Origin: Arcobacter sp.
GTDB lineage: Bacteria; Campylobacterota; Campylobacteria; Campylobacterales; Arcobacteraceae
Direction: 5' to 3'
NCBI GenBank assembly: GCA_002869565.1
Contig: PKUJ01000023.1
Coordinates: 62,001-126,000, forward strand
DNA length: 64,000 bases
This document shows, in pieces, positions 8,264 to 17,887 of this stretch. Under the pieces are notes generated by a model. That model was not told the origin of the DNA. It searched no databases and saw nothing but the letters and a program-made list of their open reading frames with translations. The translations under genes were made by a program, and so were the position numbers. Numbering within the stretch: the stretch's first letter is position 1; every line of letters begins with the position of its first letter.

Positions 8264-9252
8264 ATGAAGAGTTCAAGCATTCACAATTTGCCCACTGTGA
8301 AAGTGGAGTTATGTCTACTTTATTATCCCACTATGGACTGAAAATTAGTGAACCTATGGCTTTTGGTATTACTAGCTCTTTATCTTTTGTATATATTCCA
8401 ATTGTAAAATTAAATAATATGCCTTTAATTGCATATAGAGATTTACCTAAAAATATTATAAATAAGATTTCAAAAGTTTTAGATATAGATATGGTAAAAA
8501 AAAGCTACAAAAATCAAAATGATGCAAATGTTGAGTTAACTAAGTTTATTGAAAATAAGCAGCTTGTTGGTCTTCAAACTTCAGTATTTTATCTTCCTTA
8601 TTTTCCAAAAGATATGAGGTTTCATTTTAATGCACATAATCTGTTAGTTTATGGAAAAGAAGGAAGTGATTATAAAATCTCTGATCCTGTATTTGAAGAA
8701 GCTGTATTATGTAATGAAGATGAATTAACAAGAGCCAGATTTGCAAAGGGAGTTTTTGCTCCTAAAGGGTTTTTGTATTATCCAAAGAATATTCCAAAAG
8801 ATATTGATTTTTCTAAAGTAGTGAAAAAAGCGATTATAAAAAATGCAAAATCAATGTTAACTCCTTTCCCTTTTGTTGGGGTAAAAGGCATGAGAACACT
8901 TGCTAAGAAAATATCTAAATTTGATGCAAATACTGATAATAGATATTTAAAAAATTATTTAACTCATATTGTAAGAATGCAAGAAGAAATAGGAACAGGT
9001 GGCGGAGGTTTTAGATTTTTGTATGCAGCATTTTTAGAAGAGTCTAAAAAATATGATATAGATAATCAAATTTTAGATGAAGCTGCTACTTTATTTGTAA
9101 AATCGGGTAATACCTTACGTGAATTTGCTTTGTATTGTGTAGAGTCTAGTAAAAATATTTTAAAGTTTGATGCTAATAAAATTTCTTCAAAGTTAATAGA
9201 AGCTTCCGAATATGAAGAAAAAGCCTATAAGATATTAAAAAAATTAAAATAG
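8260..9252 (+). CDS. BtrH-like cysteine acyltransferase
   Basis: 330 aa with an N-terminal BtrH_N-like papain-fold domain: Cys13 in AHCESGVMSTLLSHYGL, the histidine in NAHNLLVYGKEG (near 130) and Asp in YKISDPVF. BtrH moves an acyl group from an acyl carrier protein to an amine; relatives in pigment clusters are candidates for joining a polyene acyl chain to a resorcinol hydroxyl. The C-terminal half is helical, with a Gly-rich GTGGGGFRF. Last gene of the dar block; its stop lies in a palindrome shared with the convergent gene. Family call is good, reaction is inference. Confidence 0.72.
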   Translation: MNEEFKHSQFAHCESGVMSTLLSHYGLKISEPMAFGITSSLSFVYIPIVKLNNMPLIAYRDLPKNIINKISKVLDIDMVKKSYKNQNDANVELTKFIENKQLVGLQTSVFYLPYFPKDMRFHFNAHNLLVYGKEGSDYKISDPVFEEAVLCNEDELTRARFAKGVFAPKGFLYYPKNIPKDIDFSKVVKKAIIKNAKSMLTPFPFVGVKGMRTLAKKISKFDANTDNRYLKNYLTHIVRMQEEIGTGGGGFRFLYAAFLEESKKYDIDNQILDEAATLFVKSGNTLREFALYCVESSKNILKFDANKISSKLIEASEYEEKAYKILKKLK

Positions 9253-9282
9253 AAATTAATAAACATCAATTTCTATTTTAAT
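9243..9282. terminator. Bidirectional hairpin overlapping both convergent stop codons
   Basis: Perfect 15-bp arms (9243-9257, ATTAAAATAGAAATT, and 9268-9282) with a 10-nt loop. The left arm contains the TAG stop of the BtrH-like gene and the start of the TAA stop of the minus-strand ketosynthase-like gene; the right arm encodes its last residues. It separates the dar block from the convergent 14-gene operon with only 3 bp between genes. Confidence 0.7.
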
Positions 9283-10089
9283 GTAGTTATTATGTGGGTC
9301 TTTTGCAATATGAAGATTAGTCCCTTTATATTGCATTAGTTCAAATAATTTTAAAGCTCCTTCTGAACCATAAAATTCATTAGTATTTAAAATATTATCT
9401 TCATTAGCAAAAGATAAAATTTCCTCATCTTTTGATGCAAATTGATTGAGAGTTACTTTTGAATAGCTTTCTTTTAATGATAATTTTAAATCTTCAATAC
9501 TGTTAAACTCTTCTATTTTAGTGATTTTTGCAAGGGCATTTTCTTTTTTATTATTTGCATAGAACCAACAGCTTCCATCTTTTGATTCTAAATTTTGAGC
9601 ATGTTGAAGATAGTTATTGTAGTTCTCTATACGCTCTAATGATTCATCAACTCCACCAATTAAGACATCATCAACTTCATCTATTTCTAAATCAAAATGG
9701 GCTAGGGTTAATGCTTTTTCAAATGAAAAATATCTTGAGGTTAAAACCATATTTTTACCCTTTGCTTCAAGTGCTTGTGAAACATAAAAGCTGACGTTAT
9801 TGCTATTGATATTTAAAAAATCAAAAGGCATAACTATATGATTATCTTCACTTACTGTATTTAATACATTTTTTACATCACTAATTGGACCGTATTCGCT
9901 ACTTACATATATTCCTATATTTGAGCTAAGTTCTAAGTCTTTTACACAGTTAATAGCTCCAATTACGGCTAATATATTAAATTTACTTGAACGTCTTAGG
10001 TTTATTTTTGAAATTTGTTTTAATTGATTTCTATACTCTTTTGTTTCTTTATTATCATTAATTAATTTATATGTCTTATGGATATACAT
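9256..10089 (-). CDS. Degenerate beta-ketoacyl synthase partner (chain-length-factor-like)
   Basis: 277 aa, alignable by eye to the N-terminal half of a KASII enzyme: GIYVSSEYGPISDV, then NVSFYVSQALEAKG, and DVLIGGVDES. The active-site Cys region is replaced by VLTSRYFSFE, and the two catalytic His blocks are absent. It is the last gene of the minus operon, 1 bp after the complete ketosynthase, so the two probably form a KS/chain-length-factor heterodimer as in aryl-polyene systems (ApeC-type). Role inferred. Confidence 0.7.
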   Translation of the reverse strand: MYIHKTYKLINDNKETKEYRNQLKQISKINLRRSSKFNILAVIGAINCVKDLELSSNIGIYVSSEYGPISDVKNVLNTVSEDNHIVMPFDFLNINSNNVSFYVSQALEAKGKNMVLTSRYFSFEKALTLAHFDLEIDEVDDVLIGGVDESLERIENYNNYLQHAQNLESKDGSCWFYANNKKENALAKITKIEEFNSIEDLKLSLKESYSKVTLNQFASKDEEILSFANEDNILNTNEFYGSEGALKLFELMQYKGTNLHIAKDPHNNYIKIEIDVY

Positions 10090-10090
10090 T

Positions 10091-11239
10091 TTAAGCCCTA
10101 TTACTTAAGATAATAGAACTATTATTCCCACCAAATGCAACATAATTAAATAAAATAGTTTGTTTATTTATTATACTTGTATTCTCTTCAATTGGAACAA
10201 ATTCTACATCGGAAGCTGGTTCTTTATATCCAAAGGTTGCAGGTAAAAAATTGTTTTTAATAGCATATAGCATTAGAACAATTTCATTTGTTCCACAAGC
10301 TCCCAAGGTATGACCTATAATTGATTTCACTGAAGTCACTTTTGTATTAGTATTATATGTTTGAAATAGTTGTTTAATTGCTTTTGCTTCTGAAGAGTTA
10401 TTATTTTCACTTCCTGTTGCATGAGCTTTTATACAGTCTATATCATTTAAATTCAAAGAAGCATTGTCTAAGGCACTTTTCATGGTATTAAAAATTGGAA
10501 TTCCGTTAGGATCACTAGTTGTTTCAGAATAATTATCACAAACATTTGCAAAGCCCAAGTACTTAAAGTCTTCTTCATGATTTTTTTTAGAGTCAAGAAC
10601 AATAGCAGAACAGGCTTCTCCTAAAATTATTCCATCACTTCGTTTATCAAAAGGTCTATATATTTTATTTTGAGAAAGTAGCATTAATGAAGAAAATCCT
10701 CCATATGTGGATTTATTAAATAATTCATGACCTAAAATAATGGCTCTTTTAATTTTCTTTGCATTTATCATTTTTGAGGCATAAGCAAGAGCATTTACGC
10801 TTGAAGTACAAGCTGTTGTAAACAGAATTGATTTGTGCTTTGAGTTTATGAGAGATTCTATGTATTCTCCAATTGAGCCATTCCCAATATCTTTAAATTC
10901 TAAGTTTGATTTTCCCTTTTCATATTGCATTTTATACTCTTCATTTGCTCCCATTTCCATGGAAGTTGAACCTATAAAAATATGTAAATCTTCTTGCTCT
11001 TCTTTTGTTAATTTGGCATCTTTTATTGCATCAAAAACTACTTTTTGTATAATCTTTTTGTATCTTTCTTCTTGTGATAATTCATAGTTGTTAATTTTAT
11101 AGAAAGTTTTATCTTTTAGAATATCTTTTATATTATTCTCATAACTTTTTTGAGTCATATTTTTAAGATTAGTACTGATATCTAAATAATTATCTCCAAT
11201 ATTACAAATTAAAGAGCTACCTGTGATGTATGAATTCAA
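10091..11239 (-). CDS. Beta-ketoacyl-ACP synthase, KASII type (aryl polyene)
   Basis: 382 aa with the full Cys-His-His triad: Cys144 (TTACTSSVNA), His273 (KAHATGSENN) and His310 (SIIGHTLGACG). It would elongate the polyene with malonyl-ACP. Followed 1 bp later by the degenerate partner and preceded 2 bp by an ACP gene, the usual type II polyketide grouping. Corresponds to ApeO/ApeR-type synthases; I cannot tell which from sequence alone. Confidence 0.88.
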   Translation of the reverse strand: MNSYITGSSLICNIGDNYLDISTNLKNMTQKSYENNIKDILKDKTFYKINNYELSQEERYKKIIQKVVFDAIKDAKLTKEEQEDLHIFIGSTSMEMGANEEYKMQYEKGKSNLEFKDIGNGSIGEYIESLINSKHKSILFTTACTSSVNALAYASKMINAKKIKRAIILGHELFNKSTYGGFSSLMLLSQNKIYRPFDKRSDGIILGEACSAIVLDSKKNHEEDFKYLGFANVCDNYSETTSDPNGIPIFNTMKSALDNASLNLNDIDCIKAHATGSENNNSSEAKAIKQLFQTYNTNTKVTSVKSIIGHTLGACGTNEIVLMLYAIKNNFLPATFGYKEPASDVEFVPIEENTSIINKQTILFNYVAFGGNNSSIILSNRA

Positions 11240-11241
11240 AT

Positions 11242-11508
11242 CTACTCCGGTTGGATATAATCAGCTAAAGTATTGATTGATGCCATAATCTTACGCAACT
11301 TTTTACTATCATTTGCATCTACACCATATTTTTTATGTAAGGCCATAGAGATTTGAAGAGCATCCATTGAGTCTAATTCTAAACTAGTATCTGAACCAAA
11401 CAGTATTTCATCATCACTTATCTCTTCTACTTCAATATCTTTATCACACTCTTCAATAATTAATTTTTTTAATTCTAATTTTAAATTTTCGTCTTTTGAT
11501 CCTATCAA
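11242..11508 (-). CDS. Acyl carrier protein
   Basis: 88 aa acidic four-helix protein with the phosphopantetheine serine at residue 47 in LELDSMDALQ. Lies 2 bp from the permease gene upstream and 2 bp from the ketosynthase downstream. One of two ACPs in the locus (the other at 23394-23648); presumably one carries the growing polyene and the other the aryl starter or the finished chain. Confidence 0.88.
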   Translation of the reverse strand: MIGSKDENLKLELKKLIIEECDKDIEVEEISDDEILFGSDTSLELDSMDALQISMALHKKYGVDANDSKKLRKIMASINTLADYIQPE

Positions 11509-11509
11509 T

Positions 11510-12670
11510 CTAACTCCTCTTTTTTAATAAAATATAGGCTATAAGTAAACAAATTATAGCAAAAATAAGTAATTTATAAACATAAGAAGATATATCGGTA
11601 AATTGACCACCTCTTACAAATATTTCAAGAAAACTCTCTAATCCCCATGACATAGGTGAATATTCAGTTATATCTTGCATGAATTTAGGCATTACAAATT
11701 TTGGAACCATTATTCCACCAAGGGCTGCAAGTATTATATTAGATACTCCACCAATAGTTGTGGCTTCTTCTGTTGTTTTAGCGATATTTGCTATTACTAG
11801 AGCAAAAGATATAGATGCTAAACTAACTGCTGAGGAGATTATAAAAATAAGCCCTATATTTCCCATTATCTCAAGCCTATCTCCACCCAATAATGGCACA
11901 ATATAGATTCCTACTAAAATCATAAAAATCACTTGTATCTTGTTTATAATATAATATGGAATTATTTTGCTAATTAAAATTGGAAAGAGTGAAACATTTA
12001 TACTTCTTATTCTATCAATTGTTCCAAATGCTTTTTCATTTATAAAGGTATTTGATATTGGAATAAGTATAAAAAACATAGAAAAAACTAACCAAGCAGG
12101 TACACTTTGTTGTACTGAAGTAGGTTTTACTTTAAAATTCTCTTTTTTATAAATATACTGATTTTCAATTTTTGCTTCAAAATCTAAGACTTTATCTATT
12201 TTTATTTTTTGTTGAATAAGTAAATCTTCTAAGATTAGTTTTGTACTTGCCCCTGAAATTAGCTTTTTGAGAAATTCTATTTTTTGAATAGATGTATCAG
12301 GTTTTGAATAAATTGTAACTTTAAAATTTTTTTCATTTAATTTAATTCTCTCTATATAATTACTTTGTACAGTAATAATAAAGTCATAATTATCCGAATA
12401 AAGTACTTTTTTATCATCTTTTACTTGAAGATAGCTTGCTTTATAAAAATTGCTTTTATTAATTGTTTCTATCATAGCTTTTATTGATTTATTATGTTTT
12501 TGGCTATTTATGGCAACTCTTAGTGGAACATCTACACTATTTGAATAACTATTTTTAAGAGCTAAAGACATTATTAAAATAAAAAGCACAGGCATAATAA
12601 AAAGTACCATTAAAGCATGCAAATCTCTTGATATAAGTTTGAACTCTTTTTTTAGTAAATATTTAAACAT
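11510..12670 (-). CDS. ABC-2 type transporter permease
   Basis: 386 aa. An N-terminal membrane helix (about 20-40, LMVLFIMPVLFILIMSLAL), a large extracytoplasmic domain (about 45-190), then five helices to the C-terminus, the ABC-2 layout of YhhJ/NodJ-like half-exporters. Shares its start base with the stop of the ATPase gene (12670), so the pair is translated together. Likely moves the aryl-polyene lipid or an intermediate across the inner membrane. Confidence 0.85.
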   Translation of the reverse strand: MFKYLLKKEFKLISRDLHALMVLFIMPVLFILIMSLALKNSYSNSVDVPLRVAINSQKHNKSIKAMIETINKSNFYKASYLQVKDDKKVLYSDNYDFIITVQSNYIERIKLNEKNFKVTIYSKPDTSIQKIEFLKKLISGASTKLILEDLLIQQKIKIDKVLDFEAKIENQYIYKKENFKVKPTSVQQSVPAWLVFSMFFILIPISNTFINEKAFGTIDRIRSINVSLFPILISKIIPYYIINKIQVIFMILVGIYIVPLLGGDRLEIMGNIGLIFIISSAVSLASISFALVIANIAKTTEEATTIGGVSNIILAALGGIMVPKFVMPKFMQDITEYSPMSWGLESFLEIFVRGGQFTDISSYVYKLLIFAIICLLIAYILLKKRS

Positions 12671-13533
12671 TAGTCTCTCAAATCTTGTTTTGTTAAGGAT
12701 AAAAACATATCTTCAAGGTTTTTATGTCCAAAATCCATATGTTTGATTTCTAAATTTTTTAATTTTATTTCATTAATAAAATCTGTTAATTCATCGTAAT
12801 TTTCGATTATATTGATTTCTTTTTTTTCTCCAGAAGCTAATTCTATAGTGATTAATGAATTTTTCTGAATTAAAATATCTTTTTTCTCTTGTAAAACTAT
12901 TTTTTTATTATCTAAAATAACTATTTCATCACAAAGATATTCTACTTCTTCCATGTAATGTGAAGTATAGATAATAGTTGTTTTTTCATTTTCATTTATT
13001 TTTTTTATAACATTTAAAATATATTTTCTAGATTGAGGATCAATACCAACTGTTGGTTCATCCAAATAAAGAATTTTTGGTTTATTAAGTAATCCAATAG
13101 CAATATTCAATCTTCTTTTTAATCCACCTGAATAGGTGTGAGCTTGTCTATTTTCATACTTTTTTAAAGAGGTAGCTTCGATACAGTATTTTATTCTATT
13201 TTTAAGCTCAGCTGACTTAAGTCCATATAAAGCACCAAAGAATTCTAAGTTTTCATAAGAAGTTAGTTTTGGATAAAAAGCATAAGTTTGTGGAACATAA
13301 CTACATATTGATTTTATAGAATCTATTTCTTTATCAAAATCTTTGCCATAAATTTCTATAGACCCCGAATCTTTAGGAATTAAGAAATTTAAAATAGAGA
13401 CTAGTGTTGTTTTTCCAGCTCCATTTGGTCCTAAAAGTCCAAAGATAGAACCCTCTTGTATTTCTAAGTTTAGTTCATCTAATACTTTAAAATCTCCATA
13501 GGATTTACTAAGTTTTTTTATCTTTATGGCCAT
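12670..13533 (-). CDS. ABC transporter ATP-binding protein
   Basis: 287 aa with Walker A GPNGAGKTT (residues 35-43), signature YSGGLKRRLNIA, Walker B KILYLDEPTVGIDP and the H-loop in IYTSHYMEEVEYLCD. A 60-residue C-terminal extension is typical of ABC-2 ATPases. Partner of the permease at 11510-12670. There is a 40-bp gap to the AMP-ligase gene upstream. Confidence 0.9.
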   Translation of the reverse strand: MAIKIKKLSKSYGDFKVLDELNLEIQEGSIFGLLGPNGAGKTTLVSILNFLIPKDSGSIEIYGKDFDKEIDSIKSICSYVPQTYAFYPKLTSYENLEFFGALYGLKSAELKNRIKYCIEATSLKKYENRQAHTYSGGLKRRLNIAIGLLNKPKILYLDEPTVGIDPQSRKYILNVIKKINENEKTTIIYTSHYMEEVEYLCDEIVILDNKKIVLQEKKDILIQKNSLITIELASGEKKEINIIENYDELTDFINEIKLKNLEIKHMDFGHKNLEDMFLSLTKQDLRD

Positions 13534-13573
13534 TAAATTTCTTTTTCTATTATTTTTTATAGTATATCAAAAA

Positions 13574-14788
13574 CTAGTTTATCTTTAATTTTTTACCAAC
13601 ACTTGAAGTTGGGATCTTATCAACAATCTTTAGATTTATAGAGAACTTTAGATTTGATAGATTAGCTTTTAAAATCTGTTTTATCTCTTTACTTGTGAAG
13701 GTTTTTTTACTCTCAATTGTAATATCTAAAAATTCTCCTCGTAAAGAGTCTTTATCCGAATTTACAAAAACCATTGCTTTTTCTATCCCTTCAAGATTTT
13801 CTAAAATCTCTTCTATTTGAATAGTAGAATATCTTTTACCTGCAATTTTTAAGATTTGGGAGCTTCTTCCCACTAGTCTAAATTTATCATTTTCCCATTC
13901 TATATAATCAAAAGTTTGTAACTCTCCATTTATACTTTTTAATTCATCAGCATAAAGAATATCTGAGACAATTGGTGATTTGACTTTTAACTCTTGGGCC
14001 TCATTAACTGTAATTTCTGCTGTTTCAAAAGGAGTCCAAAGTGTTTCATCATCATATTTATAAGCAATACCACCTGTTTCTGTTGAACCAAAAAGTTGGA
14101 TTACATTTGTATTAAATTTTTTATTGAACAGTTTTATATTTTCTAAATCTAAAGGTGCAGTTGAACTTATAAAAATAGATGTTTTTAAATCTTTTTCCAT
14201 TTGTAGTTTATTTAAAGCTTTTATGTATAGAGGTGTTGTTATTATCAAAGTATTATCGTCAATTAAATCAAGTAAATCATTTGGTAAAAAATGCTCTTTT
14301 AACACAATATCTATATCATTAAGAAGTGAAAATAAAAGACCAACAGCTGTTCCATAATAATGGATAAAAGGTACCGTCAAAATCACTTTTTTTATATTAT
14401 ACGATTTTAATATATTTGTTATTTCATAAACTTCTGCTTCTAAGTTAGCTTTTGTTTTTAATGCCCCAACTGAGACACCAGTACTTCCACTTGTAAAAAA
14501 CATTAGTGAGAAATCCTCTTTATCAAAAATATTATGATTTGTTTCTTTGTGTCCAAAAGCTTTGATATTTAAGTCATCAAGTTTTTTTGAAATAATTTTA
14601 TTTGTTTCATCAAATAAAATTGCTTTTGCATCACTATAATATGCCTCAATAATATTAAGGGCACTATTTTCTTTTGATTGTGAACTTATATATCCAATAT
14701 GATTTTTTAAATTAGGATTTGTAAAAGACTTTTTATTTATATTATGTTTTGTAACTGTTCCATTATCATTATGAATTTCTATGTTCAT
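13574..14788 (-). CDS. AMP-dependent acyl/aryl-ACP ligase
   Basis: 404 aa ANL-superfamily enzyme. P-loop FFTSGSTGVSVGALK, core motif QLFGSTETGG, hinge region KFRLVGRSSQILKIAGKR and C-terminal catalytic lysine near TSSVGKKLKI. Shorter than most family members, as in aryl-polyene clusters where this ligase loads the aryl acid starter on an ACP. With the ammonia lyase upstream in the operon, a 4-coumarate-type starter is a reasonable inference. Overlaps the MMPL gene by 20 bases. Confidence 0.82.
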   Translation of the reverse strand: MNIEIHNDNGTVTKHNINKKSFTNPNLKNHIGYISSQSKENSALNIIEAYYSDAKAILFDETNKIISKKLDDLNIKAFGHKETNHNIFDKEDFSLMFFTSGSTGVSVGALKTKANLEAEVYEITNILKSYNIKKVILTVPFIHYYGTAVGLLFSLLNDIDIVLKEHFLPNDLLDLIDDNTLIITTPLYIKALNKLQMEKDLKTSIFISSTAPLDLENIKLFNKKFNTNVIQLFGSTETGGIAYKYDDETLWTPFETAEITVNEAQELKVKSPIVSDILYADELKSINGELQTFDYIEWENDKFRLVGRSSQILKIAGKRYSTIQIEEILENLEGIEKAMVFVNSDKDSLRGEFLDITIESKKTFTSKEIKQILKANLSNLKFSINLKIVDKIPTSSVGKKLKIN

Positions 14789-16910
14789 TATTTGACCTTC
14801 TTAAAAAGATTAGTAAAAATGCAATAGATATAACACCTATTGTCGCAATTGCTCCTATAGAATAGAGTGAATTAATATTGCTAAATATCAAAACACCAAA
14901 ACCTGCAAAGGTACTAAGAAGAGAATAAAGTATAGCTTTTTTTGTATTTAAATCTAGACTTTTTGAGCTATAAATAGCATAATCTATGCTTATAGCTAAG
15001 ATAATAAACATCATGAAAATATGCAAAATATTAAAGGCTACAAAGTATGAATATGTAAGTATCAAGCTTAGTGGAAAAACAATAAAAGATAGTGAAAATA
15101 GAAATCTCTTTTTTGTGATAAATAAAACCATTAAAATAATAAAACAAAGAGCTACTAATCCAAATGTTACTATTTGGTTTTTTACATCTTTTAATGAACT
15201 CTCAAAAAGAAGTTTTGTACTTAAAGGTTTAACAAATTTAAAATGAACAATTTTTTTATAATCATTTTTATTAATTGAAAAATGAGCTAAATAAATATCT
15301 TCATATTTAAAAATATTGATTCCATAGTTTTGTAATTTTTCTAAAGTATATTTAGGAAGAGCTTTTTTTTCATATGAGTTTTTAAAAAACTCTTTTTTAA
15401 ATCCTATTGTTGTAGCTTCTTTTTCTATACTCTTTTTTATCTCTTTAAAATTTGAACTATCTAGTAATTTATTTACTTTTTCATATTGTTTATTTGAAAT
15501 GAGATTATTTAAAGAAGTTTGTATTAAAGGTATTTCTTTTTTTATTTTTTGAAAGTTTACAATCACATTTTCTATTGAATCAGCTTTAATTAATAAGTTT
15601 AGTTTATCATTTTGATTTAAGTGCTTTTTGAAAAATAGGTCTAAATTATCAAGCTTTTTATTTTTATAATCTAAATTTCTTAGGTTAAAATCAAAAGTAA
15701 TAAATGTAGTTGATAATAAAATAACTGTTATAGAAAATAGTAAAATATATGAAGTATTTATTTTAAAAATATTTAAAGAGATTGATTTTGTATTTTTTAA
15801 TTCAAACTCAATTTTTGGATATAAAAATGTAAAATGTAAATATGAAATTGTTAAAGAAATAGTTGTAAATAAAGCAATTTGTTTTATCAAAGTAAAGGAG
15901 ATAAAACTAATAGCAATAAAGGCAATTATAGTTGTCAAAAAGCCAAAAAAGACCTCTTTGTTAAAAGTTTTTTTATTCTTATAATAATCATGTATATAGT
16001 GATGAAACATATAATCAATAGCAACAGTACTAATGGATAAACCAAATACAAGAACGAAGATGGAAACTTCATCAAAAAGGCTTGTTATGATTAGTGTAGC
16101 GATAATTGATGAGGTTCCTAATGTGGTAATTGTATTTAGCAGTAGTTTTATATTTCTTAAAATAATAAGATATAGAATTAATAAAATAGAAAGTGCTAAT
16201 ATGATGATTTTATTTACATCACTTTTTATTGCTTGTGAATTTTCCACAAAATAAAAAATAATACCAAAAGCTTTAATCTCTTCATTTTTATCAGTTATTT
16301 GATGAATCTCATTGTAAACTCTTGTGTACTCTTTTAAAGAGTTTATCTTTTTATTGATTTTAAAAGAACTAAAATAACCATAATCTTTTAAAATAAGATG
16401 TTGGTCTTTTATTTTAAAAGTTTGTTTATTTTCTTTTTTGGGAAATAAATTCAAAGGATCATTTTTATTTATTATTGTTGGAAAGAAAGAATTAATCAAG
16501 TTGTTATATATGTTTTTTATCTCTTTATTTATTTCTAAATTTTTTATCTTTTTAGAATCTAATTGATTTAAATAGAGTTGATATTCCCTTTGATAATTTA
16601 CTAAATCAATATTAATTAACTTGTTATTAACTTCAAGTCCATCTATTGAGGATATCTTTTCTTCAATGCTTTTTAGTTTTTCAAAAGCTTTTTTATCTTC
16701 CCCTTTTATAGCAAGCAGTATTGACTTTGAATTAGTATATTTTTCATAGGCTTGAAGAATCTCTTTATTTTCACTTTGTGGTAAAATTGAGAGTATATTG
16801 TTTGTAACATTTGAATAATTATTACTTAAAAAAAGTAATAATAATGCAAGTGAAAAAATAAAAAAATTAGATAATTTAATCAATCTGCTCAATAGTAATC
16901 CTATCTCCAT
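14769..16910 (-). CDS. MMPL/RND-family exporter
   Basis: 713 aa with the two-fold RND layout: one helix near the N-terminus, a periplasmic loop (about 35-225), five helices (225-365), a second helix near 385-405, a second periplasmic loop (about 410-570) and five more helices. Helix text such as IFVLVFGLSISTVAIDYMFHHY and MMFIILAISIDYAIYSSKS carries the Asp-Tyr motif of MMPL transporters. It probably extracts the aryl-polyene product toward the LolA-like carrier encoded immediately before it (35-base overlap). Confidence 0.85.
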   Translation of the reverse strand: MEIGLLLSRLIKLSNFFIFSLALLLLFLSNNYSNVTNNILSILPQSENKEILQAYEKYTNSKSILLAIKGEDKKAFEKLKSIEEKISSIDGLEVNNKLINIDLVNYQREYQLYLNQLDSKKIKNLEINKEIKNIYNNLINSFFPTIINKNDPLNLFPKKENKQTFKIKDQHLILKDYGYFSSFKINKKINSLKEYTRVYNEIHQITDKNEEIKAFGIIFYFVENSQAIKSDVNKIIILALSILLILYLIILRNIKLLLNTITTLGTSSIIATLIITSLFDEVSIFVLVFGLSISTVAIDYMFHHYIHDYYKNKKTFNKEVFFGFLTTIIAFIAISFISFTLIKQIALFTTISLTISYLHFTFLYPKIEFELKNTKSISLNIFKINTSYILLFSITVILLSTTFITFDFNLRNLDYKNKKLDNLDLFFKKHLNQNDKLNLLIKADSIENVIVNFQKIKKEIPLIQTSLNNLISNKQYEKVNKLLDSSNFKEIKKSIEKEATTIGFKKEFFKNSYEKKALPKYTLEKLQNYGINIFKYEDIYLAHFSINKNDYKKIVHFKFVKPLSTKLLFESSLKDVKNQIVTFGLVALCFIILMVLFITKKRFLFSLSFIVFPLSLILTYSYFVAFNILHIFMMFIILAISIDYAIYSSKSLDLNTKKAILYSLLSTFAGFGVLIFSNINSLYSIGAIATIGVISIAFLLIFLRRSNNEHRNS

Positions 16911-17349
16911 TTAGCATATTTATATGCAAATATTCTAGTTTTTTTTCTTTTTTGTATTTAATATTTTTTAGGTAGCTCGCAACAATCTCTTTAGGCTTTA
17001 ATAAAATCTCATTATTCTCTTTTTTTATTTCAAAATATAACTCTAAATTTGAAAGGTCATTTGTATTAATTGCTTCAAGCAGAGTGAAGTAGATTTTTTT
17101 TCCTATGTCTCTATTTAAATCAATTTCACTGCTTTTTTCTTTATCTTTTATATAAAGAGTATCTTCTCTAAATATTAGGATTTCACCACTATTTTTATAA
17201 GAAGTTTCAATAGAATCTTTTTTATATGTGATATATCCAGTTTTTGAAATACTTTGATCTAAAGCTTCGATATATTTTGACTCTTTAAAATTAATAGTTT
17301 TTGAAAATAAGTTTATACAAAGTAGTAAAATAAGAACTGTTTTAAGCAT
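16876..17349 (-). CDS. LolA-like periplasmic lipid carrier
   Basis: 157 aa with a short signal peptide (MLKTVLILLLCINLFSK). The pattern of beta-strands (GYITYKKDSIETSYKNSGEILIFRED, LYIKDKEKSSEIDL, EILLKPKE) fits the LolA fold found in aryl-polyene and xanthomonadin clusters, where it is thought to ferry product to the outer membrane. Overlaps the upstream COG4648-like gene by 8 bases and the exporter gene by 35 bases. Sequence similarity is weak, context strong. Confidence 0.68.
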   Translation of the reverse strand: MLKTVLILLLCINLFSKTINFKESKYIEALDQSISKTGYITYKKDSIETSYKNSGEILIFREDTLYIKDKEKSSEIDLNRDIGKKIYFTLLEAINTNDLSNLELYFEIKKENNEILLKPKEIVASYLKNIKYKKEKKLEYLHINMLNGDRITIEQID

Positions 17350-17881
17350 TTAAATCCTTTGAAAAAATAAATCGTTTATGCAGATATTGCAATAATCCTG
17401 CAAAAATAAAAATAAAATACCAACCAATAGAACTATAATAAATCCAATAATTCATATTTGAATCTAAATATATATAAAGATGAATTATAACATTTATTGA
17501 AGAAACAAAAAACCAGAAAAGTGTACTTTTATGAATATATTCTTCCTCTTTTAAAGATATCTCTTTTTTTGAAAACTTTTTGGCGAAGTATAAAATCAAT
17601 GATTGTTTATTTATATATGAAATTAGTATAAAAATAGTGATAAAACTTGAAACCAATAAAGGAATAGTTTTAAGAAGTAAAAAATCTTTTAGAAAAAAAG
17701 TAAATAGAGAAATTACAATATATAAAGAAGGATACAAAAGCTCTTTATACCCTTTTTTAAAAACTAAGATAAACCAAATAGTACTTAAGATAAATATGCA
17801 AATAGCTACATTTGTAATATCAAAGTATCTTAAAGATAAAAAAACTAAAGGGGCATAGAGTAAAGAAATTATTAGATTCAT
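17342..17881 (-). CDS. COG4648-like membrane protein of aryl-polyene clusters
   Basis: 179 aa with five to six hydrophobic helices (LIISLLYAPLVFLSLRYF, VAICIFILSTIWFILVF, YIVISLFTFFLKDFLL, LLVSSFITIFILISYI, STLFWFFVSSINVIIHLYIYL, YYSSIGWYFIFIFAGLLQYL). Small membrane proteins of this kind are constant members of such loci; their role is not known. It lies 6 bp after the ketoreductase gene. Confidence 0.65.
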   Translation of the reverse strand: MNLIISLLYAPLVFLSLRYFDITNVAICIFILSTIWFILVFKKGYKELLYPSLYIVISLFTFFLKDFLLLKTIPLLVSSFITIFILISYINKQSLILYFAKKFSKKEISLKEEEYIHKSTLFWFFVSSINVIIHLYIYLDSNMNYWIYYSSIGWYFIFIFAGLLQYLHKRFIFSKDLNA

Positions 17882-17887
17882 AAAAAT

